This document shows positions 1-4,857 of a stretch of DNA of 6,274 nt, piece after piece; the first letter of the stretch is position 1; the number at the start of each line of letters is the position of its first letter. The position numbers were made by a program, and so were the translations under genes. The notes beneath the pieces were generated by a model that saw nothing but the letters and a program-made list of their open reading frames with translations, was not told where the DNA came from and ran no database searches. The DNA lies in contig JAFUES010000016.1 in the NCBI GenBank assembly GCA_017470325.1, positions 1 through 6,274 on the forward strand. The letters are read 5' to 3'. The DNA is from Oscillospiraceae bacterium. GTDB taxonomy: Bacteria > Bacillota_A > Clostridia > Oscillospirales > Oscillospiraceae.

Positions 1-295
1 CGGGCGCGGCAGCGGCGGCGGGGGCGGCGGCGCCCATCAGGGCGCTGATATCCTCATCGGCCGCGGCGACGATGGCAAGCTTGCCGAACAGAGGCACGGT
101 GGTGCCCTCTTCCACAAAAATGTGGCGCAGCACGCCGGAAGCGGAGGCTTCGATGGTATTGGTGAGCTTATCGGTCTCCACCTCGAAGAGCGGTTCGCCC
201 TCTTTGACTTCGTCTCCCACTTTTTTCAGCCATTTGCTGACGGTGCCCTCCGTCATGGTGAGACCCAGCTTGGGCATTACGATTTCTTTCGCCAT
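1..295 (-). CDS. acoC: Acetoin dehydrogenase E2 (dihydrolipoyl acetyltransferase), N-terminal lipoyl domain, partial
   Basis: This is the E2 core subunit of a 2-oxoacid/acetoin dehydrogenase complex; E2 carries the acyl group on a swinging lipoyl arm and passes it to CoA in the cytoplasm. Only the first 98 residues are present and the gene leaves the window at its left edge. It starts MAKEIVMPKLG, the typical opening of a lipoyl domain. The domain spans about residues 2-77, with the lipoylation motif ETDK placing the modified lysine at K43. From about residue 88 the sequence becomes an Ala/Pro linker (AAAPAAAAAP), as expected between the lipoyl domain and the peripheral-subunit-binding domain. 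The start is supported by AAGGAGGA at 301-308, about 6 bases upstream. It lies 46 bp downstream of acoX on the same strand. Assignment to acetoin rather than pyruvate rests on acoX next to it; the catalytic domain cannot be seen. Confidence 0.9.
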   Translation of the reverse strand, partial: MAKEIVMPKLGLTMTEGTVSKWLKKVGDEVKEGEPLFEVETDKLTNTIEASASGVLRHIFVEEGTTVPLFGKLAIVAAADEDISALMGAAAPAAAAAP

Positions 296-341
296 GGTAT
301 TCCTCCTTATATCGTCTTTTCAATTGTTTTATGGAAAAAGC

Positions 342-1334
342 TTACGCTTTGAACATTCCCAGTTCCTGTGCCCTGGACAGCGCCTTGCGGGGCAGCACGC
401 GCCAGGGGCCGTCGTCGGTGATGATGAAGTCCGCCCGGTCTCCGGCGAAGAGCTTGACCTCCCGCTCGCCGTCGAGGGCGATCATGCAGGGCTTTTCCGC
501 CACCACGGTATACTTCTCTCCCAGGGCCAGCTGCTGCTTGTCCCGGATGTGCATGGGCGTGAGGATGCCCGCGGCGATGGGCGCCTTCACGGGGATACCC
601 TCCTCGCCCAGGGCGATGGCGTAGCCGAAGGGGTCGCTGTCCTCCACGATGCGGTAGGCTCCGGGCACGGCGGAGAAGCCGATGGAGGCCGGATGGCAGC
701 GGGAGACGATGATATACTTCATCTTTTTCGGATCCCAGATGGCCTTGGCGCCGGCGAACTCATCGTCGGAGATGACCGCGTCGATGAGGGCCATGTCCCG
801 GTATTCGCCGTTGACGAAAACCTGGATCCGCTTGTCGTGGATGCAGACGCTGTAGGGGTCGTCCATCATGGCGACCGCGGCCGCGGCCATGCCGGCCACG
901 GTTCCCTCCATCATCTGCGGATAGACGTTGTTGGTGCCGGTGGAGATGGACAGCATCGGCGTCTTCTTCAGCGACTTTGCCGCGGCACGGGAGGTGCCGT
1001 CGCCGCCGAGGACCACCACGCAGCCGACGCCCCGCTCCTCCATCAGTCTCGCGGACTCGATGGTGTCCGCCATGGAGGCGTCAAACAGGAAGTCGAGCAC
1101 TTCGATCTCGCAGCAGGGCATTTTGTCATCCTCAAGCTGGTACTGCACGCTGTAGCCCATGGTGAAGGTGTCCGGCATGAAGATGATCTTGTCGATGCCG
1201 AGCCCATAGGCCGCCAGCGAGATGCGCTTGCAGATGTTGACTTTTTCGTTGTTGTCAATGGTGGTGGCATAGGACACAAGTCTCCGGATATCCTTGCCGG
1301 ACTGGGGATTTGCGATGATGCCTATGGACGCCAT
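342..1334 (-). CDS. acoX: AcoX, NAD-kinase-like acetoin catabolism protein
   Basis: The protein has about 330 residues and belongs to the ATP-NAD kinase-like AcoX family found in acetoin dehydrogenase operons; its biochemical role is not established. Visible signatures are the N-terminal IANPQSGKDIRRLVS (about residues 7-21), the nucleotide-binding GGDGTSR (110-116) and STGTNNVYP (131-139), all matching the NAD/diacylglycerol-kinase fold. No signal peptide or membrane segment is seen. An ATG further upstream at 1352 would add six residues, but the Shine-Dalgarno sequence at 1341-1348 lies inside that extension. The MASIG start at 1334 has proper 7-base spacing and is preferred. It sits between acoB and acoC, so the order is A-B-X-C; in Ralstonia and Pseudomonas acoX precedes acoA. 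It is the best evidence in the window that the complex acts on acetoin rather than pyruvate or branched-chain oxoacids. Confidence 0.9.
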   Translation of the reverse strand: MASIGIIANPQSGKDIRRLVSYATTIDNNEKVNICKRISLAAYGLGIDKIIFMPDTFTMGYSVQYQLEDDKMPCCEIEVLDFLFDASMADTIESARLMEERGVGCVVVLGGDGTSRAAAKSLKKTPMLSISTGTNNVYPQMMEGTVAGMAAAAVAMMDDPYSVCIHDKRIQVFVNGEYRDMALIDAVISDDEFAGAKAIWDPKKMKYIIVSRCHPASIGFSAVPGAYRIVEDSDPFGYAIALGEEGIPVKAPIAAGILTPMHIRDKQQLALGEKYTVVAEKPCMIALDGEREVKLFAGDRADFIITDDGPWRVLPRKALSRAQELGMFKA

Positions 1335-1340
1335 GGTCAT

Positions 1341-1348
1341 TCCTCCTT
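1341..1348 (-). promoter_or_regulatory. Ribosome binding site that sets the acoX start
   Basis: The minus strand reads AAGGAGGA here. The AGGAGG core ends 7 bases before the ATG at 1334. It would be immediately adjacent to the ATG at 1340 and downstream of the ATG at 1352, so it selects the 1334 start. Confidence 0.85.
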
Positions 1349-1374
1349 GCATGTGTTTACGCGCTCTTTACAAG

Positions 1375-1404
1375 CTGTGCTGCGGCTTTTGGGCCGCAGC
1401 ACAG
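1375..1404 (-). other. Intercistronic hairpin between acoB and acoX
   Basis: Two perfect complementary 12-base arms (CTGTGCTGCGGC at 1375-1386 and GCCGCAGCACAG at 1393-1404) flank a 6-base loop. In the aco transcript this would form a very stable GC-rich stem in the 110-bp gap after acoB. The bases following it on the minus strand (CTTGTAAAGAG) do not form a clean U-tract, so a full intrinsic terminator is unlikely. A partial terminator or an RNA processing/stabilising element that sets the acoAB to acoXC ratio is more plausible. The stem is seen directly; its role is inference. Confidence 0.7.
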
Positions 1405-1444
1405 TTCGCTTTCCCTTCCCCGGAAGGACCGAAGAACGGAGGGT

Positions 1445-2413
1445 TTAGAACATCTTCTTCGCGGCAACCACGATGTCCACATCGCTGGGCATGTAGTACT
1501 GCTCCAGGTTGGGGGCGAAGGGGACGGGGGTGTCGAGGGAGCCGATTCTGGCGACGGGAGCGTCCAGCAGATCGAACATCTCCTCGGCGATGGTGGCGCT
1601 GATCTCGCCGCCGTAGCCGCCGCGCTTGGTCTCCTCGGTCACGATGATGGCCTTGTTGGTCTTCTCCAGGCTCTGGCGGATGAGATCCTTATCCAGCGGG
1701 AAGAGGGTGCGGATATCGATGACCTCAGCCTTGATGCCGTCGGCGGCCAGGGTCTTGGCAGCGTCGAGGGCGGTGTAGACCTGGCGGCCGTAGGTGATGA
1801 TGGTGACGTCCTCACCTTCCAGGGCGATGCGGCCCTTGCCCAGAGGAATGGGATCCAGGCTGGTCACTTCGCTCTTGGTGGCGTAGAGGGTCTTGTTCTC
1901 AAAGAACATGACGGGGTTGTCGTCGTCGATGGACGTGAGCAGCAGGCCCAGGGCGTCCTGCGCGTTGCTGGGATACACGACCTTCAGGCCGGGGACGTGG
2001 GTCAGCCACGCCTCAAGGCTCTGGCAGTGCTGGGCAGCGCCGCCGGTGCCGGCGCCTGCGGGCAGACGCACGACCATGGGCAGGGAGATCTTGCCGCCGA
2101 ACATGTAGCGCATCTTGGCAGCCTGGTTGACCAGCTGGTCCATGGCGACAGTCAGGAAGTCGTTGAACATCAGCTCTGCAATGGGACGCAGTCCGGTGGC
2201 CGCGCTGCCCACAGCGGCGCCGATGATGGCGCCCTCGGAGATCGGGGTATCGCGTACGCGCTCGGGGCCGAACTCCTCGATCATACCGGCGCTGACGCCG
2301 AAGCAGCCGCCAAAGGCGCCGACGTCTTCACCGAACAGAATAACGGTAGGATCCTGGCGCATCCGGATGCTCATAGCCTCGCGGATCGCTTCGCCGTAAG
2401 TCATCATACTCAT
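1445..2413 (-). CDS. acoB: Acetoin dehydrogenase E1 component, beta subunit
   Basis: This 322-residue protein is the beta subunit of the thiamine-diphosphate-dependent E1 heterotetramer. With AcoA it cleaves the substrate and transfers the resulting acetyl unit to the lipoyl arm of E2. The N-terminal half has the transketolase pyrimidine-binding fold: MTYGEAIREAM, FGEDVGAFGG (about 27-36), and DTPISE (55-60), whose Glu corresponds to the residue that activates the thiamine aminopyrimidine. RLPAGAGTGGAAQHCQSLEAW (116-136) is typical of E1-beta, including the conserved His at 129. The C-terminal transketolase domain follows (DVTIITYGRQVYTALDAAKTL and VIDIRTLFPLDKDLI). GGAGGTG at 2422-2428 supports the first ATG at 2413, although in-frame ATGs also lie at 2407 and 2404. 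The start overlaps the acoA stop as ATGA, implying translational coupling and 1:1 synthesis. Confidence 0.95.
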   Translation of the reverse strand: MSMMTYGEAIREAMSIRMRQDPTVILFGEDVGAFGGCFGVSAGMIEEFGPERVRDTPISEGAIIGAAVGSAATGLRPIAELMFNDFLTVAMDQLVNQAAKMRYMFGGKISLPMVVRLPAGAGTGGAAQHCQSLEAWLTHVPGLKVVYPSNAQDALGLLLTSIDDDNPVMFFENKTLYATKSEVTSLDPIPLGKGRIALEGEDVTIITYGRQVYTALDAAKTLAADGIKAEVIDIRTLFPLDKDLIRQSLEKTNKAIIVTEETKRGGYGGEISATIAEEMFDLLDAPVARIGSLDTPVPFAPNLEQYYMPSDVDIVVAAKKMF

Positions 2414-3396
2414 CTCTCACGCACCTCCGCAGTAATATCAGAATAAACATCCACGACGGCACTCTCCTCAGGCGCGAAGGGCTGGGCGTCCGCAAACGCG
2501 ATGGCTTCTTCGATCTGCTTGTCCACGGCATCCTTCACGGCCTTGATCTCGTCCGCGGTCATGACGCCGTTCTCTTCCAGGTACTTCTCAAAGCGGGGCA
2601 TCGGGTCCTTGGCCATCCAGGCCGCCTGCTCTTCTTTGGGCTTGTAGGTGGCGGGGTCGCCCTCGAAGTGGCCGTGCTGACGATAGGTCTTGCATTCGAT
2701 GAGGGTGGGTCCCTTGCCGGCTCTGGCTCTGGCGACCGCTTCCTCAGCCGCTTCATAGACCGCGATGGGATCGTTGCCGTCCACGGCGACGCCGGGAACG
2801 TTGTAGGCCGCGCCGCGATCGGCGATGTCCTTGATGGCCTGGTGGCGATCCTGGCTCATGGAAATGCCATAGTGGTTGTTCTCGCAGACGAAGATGATCG
2901 GCAGCTTCCAGATGGAAGCCATGTTCAGGGACTCATGGAAAGTGCCCTGGTTGGTGGAGCCGTCGCCGAAGAAGCAGACGCAAACCTGATCGGTGCCGCG
3001 GATCTTGGCGGACAGGCCGGCGCCCACAGAAATGTTTTGGCCGGCACCGACGATGCCGTTGGCGCCCAGGATGCCCTTGCTGCGGTCCGCAATGTGCATG
3101 GAGCCGCCCTTGCCCTTGCAATAACCGGTGTAGCGGCCGAAGAGCTCCGCCATCATCAGGTTCAGATCGCCGTCCTTGGCGATGATGTGGCCATGGCCAC
3201 GGTGGGTACTGGTGATGAAGTCATCATCCCGCAGGCACTCGCACACAGCCGGAGCGATCGCTTCCTCGCCCAGATACAGGTGGGCAAAGCCGTAGATCTT
3301 ACCCTCGGCAAACAGCTTGGCAGCCGCCGTCTCAAAAGCACGGATGCGGCACATGCGGGTATAGATGTCTTTCATCTGTTCTCTGCTTACTGCCAT
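2410..3396 (-). CDS. acoA: Acetoin dehydrogenase E1 component, alpha subunit
   Basis: This 328-residue protein is the alpha subunit of the thiamine-diphosphate-dependent E1 enzyme and is full length for the family. The thiamine-diphosphate/Mg motif is plain: GDGSTNQG begins at residue 144 and ends with ENN at 172-174. Other family landmarks are HLYLGEEAIAPAV (39-51), STHRGHGH (63-70), GKGGSMH (95-101) and YRQHGHFEGDP (238-248). No signal peptide or membrane segment is seen; the complex is cytoplasmic. It is the first gene of the leftward operon, 77 bases or so after the predicted transcription start. AGGAGG at 3404-3409 lies 7 bases before the ATG. Sequence alone does not separate acetoin from pyruvate E1-alpha, so the aco name depends on acoX and on the AcoR-like regulator. 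Confidence 0.93.
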   Translation of the reverse strand: MAVSREQMKDIYTRMCRIRAFETAAAKLFAEGKIYGFAHLYLGEEAIAPAVCECLRDDDFITSTHRGHGHIIAKDGDLNLMMAELFGRYTGYCKGKGGSMHIADRSKGILGANGIVGAGQNISVGAGLSAKIRGTDQVCVCFFGDGSTNQGTFHESLNMASIWKLPIIFVCENNHYGISMSQDRHQAIKDIADRGAAYNVPGVAVDGNDPIAVYEAAEEAVARARAGKGPTLIECKTYRQHGHFEGDPATYKPKEEQAAWMAKDPMPRFEKYLEENGVMTADEIKAVKDAVDKQIEEAIAFADAQPFAPEESAVVDVYSDITAEVRER

Positions 3397-3424
3397 TGAA
3401 AAACCTCCTATCTTAATACGCGGC

Positions 3425-3441
3425 GGCAGGCGCGGCCTGCC
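3425..3441 (-). other. GC-rich hairpin in the acoA leader
   Basis: GGCAGGC (3425-3431) and GCCTGCC (3435-3441) form a perfect 7-bp stem with a GCG loop, about 15 bases upstream of the acoA Shine-Dalgarno sequence and inside the predicted 5' leader. No U-tract follows, so it is not an intrinsic terminator. It may affect leader stability or translation; this is inference. Confidence 0.45.
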
Positions 3442-3455
3442 ATCCGCTTCCTGTT

Positions 3456-3470
3456 GGACAAACCTTGTCC
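3456..3470 (-). promoter_or_regulatory. Palindrome just downstream of the predicted aco transcription start
   Basis: GGACAA (3456-3461) and TTGTCC (3465-3470) are perfect arms around a 3-base spacer. The predicted aco start is near 3473, so this dyad lies at about +4 to +18. It could be a repressor operator or a 5'-terminal RNA stem. The symmetry is seen; the function is inferred from position. Confidence 0.45.
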
Positions 3471-3479
3471 GTTGGTATT

Positions 3480-3508
3480 ATTATATAGTTTTCTCTCGGA
3501 AATCTCAA
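3480..3508 (-). promoter_or_regulatory. Sigma-70-type promoter of the aco operon
   Basis: On the minus strand TTGAGA (3508-3503) and TATAAT (3485-3480) are separated by exactly 17 bases. This is a 5/6 match to the -35 consensus and a perfect -10. Transcription would begin near 3473, giving a leader of about 77 bases before acoA. This contrasts with characterised acoR-controlled operons, which use sigma-54 promoters. No GG-N10-GC element was found on the minus strand between the promoter and the upstream inverted repeats. Confidence 0.8.
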
Positions 3509-3626
3509 TCCCCATCGCAATTCCTCCCTTAATTTCTCCGTTAGTACCAGTTTTTTAAGCAAAAATTGGGTATGATTGCAGGCGCTCGCGTCCAATATGG
3601 ATCGGATAAGACCAGATGCCCCGGGG

Positions 3627-3647
3627 GAATGAGACAAAATCTCATTC
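3627..3647. promoter_or_regulatory. Perfect inverted repeat, candidate regulator site 1
   Basis: GAATGAGA (3627-3634) and TCTCATTC (3640-3646 plus C3647) form perfect 8-base arms around a 5-base spacer. The centre lies about 165 bp upstream of the predicted aco start and about 200 bp upstream of the predicted lplA start, a typical location for upstream activator sites of enhancer-binding-type regulators. Its minus strand contains TGAGATTT, the motif repeated elsewhere in this region. Confidence 0.6.
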
Positions 3648-3679
3648 TTCGCAAATTCTCAGCGGCAAGCCGGTGAAGA

Positions 3680-3708
3680 TTTTGTCATTTTATTCTTTTA
3701 TGACAAAA
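3680..3708. promoter_or_regulatory. Perfect inverted repeat, candidate regulator site 2
   Basis: TTTTGTCAT (3680-3688) and ATGACAAAA (3700-3708) form perfect 9-base arms around an AT-rich 11-base spacer. Centre-to-centre spacing with the inverted repeat at 3627-3647 is about 57 bp. The two share a GATTTTGTC core (on the minus strand at 3627-3647). No U-tract follows on either strand in a way that suggests a terminator, so a protein-binding dyad is the likelier reading. Confidence 0.55.
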
Positions 3709-3711
3709 GAA

Positions 3712-3731
3712 AGCCTGCGCGGCAACAGGCT
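3712..3731. repeat. Short inverted repeat in the control region
   Basis: AGCCTG (3712-3717) and CAGGCT (3726-3731) are perfect 6-base arms around 8 bases. It adds to the density of dyads here but is short enough to arise by chance. Confidence 0.3.
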
Positions 3732-3776
3732 GTCCGGAGAGCAAAACCTACCAAGCCGGGCGGTTTTTCGCAGTTT

Positions 3777-3797
3777 TGAGATTTTTATGAGATTTTT
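3777..3797 (+). repeat. Tandem TGAGATTTTT direct repeat upstream of the lplA promoter
   Basis: TGAGATTTTT occurs at 3777-3786 and again at 3788-3797, an 11-bp period, so both copies face the same side of the helix. The pair ends just before the predicted lplA -35 box at 3800. The same 8-mer core appears in the inverted repeat at 3627-3647 and at the aco -35 region, which suggests a regulator half-site. That link is inference. Confidence 0.5.
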
Positions 3798-3799
3798 GC

Positions 3800-3828
3800 T
3801 TGCATACGCGCGCAGAAGGGCGTATGAT
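3800..3828 (+). promoter_or_regulatory. Predicted promoter of the lplA-regulator operon
   Basis: TTGCAT (3800-3805) and TATGAT (3823-3828) are separated by 17 bases. The -10 box matches 5/6 and the -35 box is weak. Transcription would start near 3835, about 20 bases before the lplA start, leaving room only for the ribosome binding site AAGGAAGGG (3842-3850). Confidence 0.6.
3803..3826. promoter_or_regulatory. Operator-like dyad inside the lplA promoter
   Basis: CATACGC (3803-3809) and GCGTATG (3820-3826) form perfect 7-base arms around 10 bases. One arm overlaps the -35 box and the other overlaps the -10 box. A protein bound here would cover the promoter, so repression or autoregulation is plausible. 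The binding factor is unknown. Confidence 0.5.
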
Positions 3829-3854
3829 AGAGATCAATATAAAGGAAGGGACGC

Positions 3855-4847
3855 ATGCGTATGTTGACCCGCTATCTGGAGACCGGGAGCACCGATCCCT
3901 GCTGGAATCTGGCCGTGGAGCAATACGTGCTGGAGCACAAGACCCAGGGGGATTGGCTGATGCTCTGGCAAAACAGGAACACGGTGGTCGTGGGCTGCAA
4001 CCAGAACACGCTGGAGGAGATCGACCCGGATTTCGTCCGACAGCATGGGATCACGGTGGTCCGCCGCATGACCGGCGGCGGCGCCGTCTATCACGATCTG
4101 GGGAACCTGAACTACTCCTTTATCACCGATCTGGGGGACAGCGCGGCCCTCTCCATCCGGCGCTTCACGGAGCCGGTCTGCCGGGCGCTGGCCGCCCTGG
4201 GCGTGACGGCGGAGACCAGCGGCCGCAACGACATCCTTGTGGACGGGAAAAAGGTCTCCGGCGTGGCGCAGCGCATTTACGGCGGGCGGGTCCTCCACCA
4301 CGGCACCCTTCTTTTCGACTCGGACAGCGCCATGATCGCCGGGAGCCTCCGGGCCGATCCCTCGAAATTCGCCTCCAAGAGCACCAAGTCCGTGCGCAGC
4401 CGGGTGGGCAATCTGCGGGAGTATCTGCCCGAGGGCGTGGACATGGCCGGCTTCTGGGCGGCGCTGCTGGGGGAACTGGCCGCGGACGGCTTTGAGCGGC
4501 AGACGCTGACGGAGGAGGAGCTGGCCCAGGTGCGGAAGCTGGCGGAGGAAAAATACCGCTCCTGGGAGTGGACCTACGGGCGGGCCCCGGACTACAGCTT
4601 CAAAAACCGCCGCCGCTTTGCGGGCGGCACCCTGGAGGTGCGCATGGACGCTCACGCGGGGCGCATCCGGGAGATCGCCTTCCTCGGGGATTACATGGCG
4701 GCCGACGCCAACGACGCCTTATGCGCCGCGCTGCGGGGCGTGCCCGCAGAGGCGGGGGCGATCCGGCAGGTGCTGTCGCAGTTTGACCTGTCAACGCTGT
4801 TCGGCGGCATCAGTGAGGAAGAGATCCTGGAGACCATTCTGAGATGA
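3855..4847 (+). CDS. lplA: Lipoate-protein ligase
   Basis: This 330-residue cytoplasmic enzyme adenylates free lipoate and attaches it to the lysine of lipoyl domains. The length fits two-domain LplA/LplJ ligases. The large catalytic domain shows NLAVEQYVLE (18-27), the lipoyl-AMP loop RRMTGGGAVYHD (70-81), GRNDILVDGKKVSGVAQ (123-139, with the expected active-site lysine at K133) and HHGTLLFDSD (148-157). The C-terminal accessory domain (about 245-330) is present, so it should activate lipoate itself. The start at 3855 has AAGGAAGGG upstream; an in-frame ATG at 3861 is an alternative. It is the first gene of a rightward operon with the regulator 10 bp downstream, and it is divergent from aco. 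Its likely substrate is the AcoC lipoyl domain at 1-295; other lipoyl proteins in the cell may also be served. Confidence 0.95.
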   Translation: MRMLTRYLETGSTDPCWNLAVEQYVLEHKTQGDWLMLWQNRNTVVVGCNQNTLEEIDPDFVRQHGITVVRRMTGGGAVYHDLGNLNYSFITDLGDSAALSIRRFTEPVCRALAALGVTAETSGRNDILVDGKKVSGVAQRIYGGRVLHHGTLLFDSDSAMIAGSLRADPSKFASKSTKSVRSRVGNLREYLPEGVDMAGFWAALLGELAADGFERQTLTEEELAQVRKLAEEKYRSWEWTYGRAPDYSFKNRRRFAGGTLEVRMDAHAGRIREIAFLGDYMAADANDALCAALRGVPAEAGAIRQVLSQFDLSTLFGGISEEEILETILR

Positions 4848-4857
4848 GAGGTGCAGC

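Larger units (their letters stand above)
3397..3854. other. Divergent aco / lplA control region
   Basis: About 460 bp separate the divergently read acoA and lplA. The region is more AT-rich than the flanking genes and contains no well-supported gene. It holds one strong leftward promoter, one plausible rightward promoter, six perfect inverted repeats and a repeated TGAGATTT element, each listed separately. No tRNA, known riboswitch core or terminator with a clean U-tract was recognised. Confidence 0.8.

Noticed and set aside
1335..1352. Six-residue N-terminal extension of acoX from the ATG at 1352
   Set aside because: The strong Shine-Dalgarno sequence lies inside it, so translation from 1334 is much more likely.
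1414..1427. CCTTCC-CC-GGAAGG dyad just downstream of acoB
   Set aside because: The 2-base loop is too tight for the full stem, no U-tract follows, and the adjacent 12-bp hairpin is far stronger.
72..1448. Long plus-strand open frame antisense to acoX
   Set aside because: It lies opposite a clearly recognisable gene, has no ribosome binding site, and its His/Asp/Gly/Val-rich translation is typical of a GC-rich antisense shadow.
2668..3399. Plus-strand open frame antisense to acoA
   Set aside because: Shadow of the conserved E1-alpha frame; no ribosome binding site and no family resemblance.
3413..3637. Minus-strand open frame of about 74 codons in the control region
   Set aside because: It has no ATG start with a ribosome binding site, runs through the promoter and palindromes, and has no recognisable motif.
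3722..3735. Minus-strand GG-N10-GC with TT before GC, resembling a sigma-54 -24/-12 element toward acoA
   Set aside because: The -24 half lacks the GGCAC consensus. It lies upstream of the inverted repeats, would give a leader over 300 bases long, and a much better sigma-70 promoter is closer to acoA.
3758..3771. Plus-strand GG-N10-GC, possible sigma-54 promoter for lplA
   Set aside because: Only the invariant dinucleotides match; the -12 region reads TTCGCA rather than TTGCA. It is kept only as a weak alternative to the TTGCAT/TATGAT promoter.
3834..4655. Minus-strand open frame antisense to lplA
   Set aside because: Shadow of the lipoate ligase gene, which carries all the family motifs.
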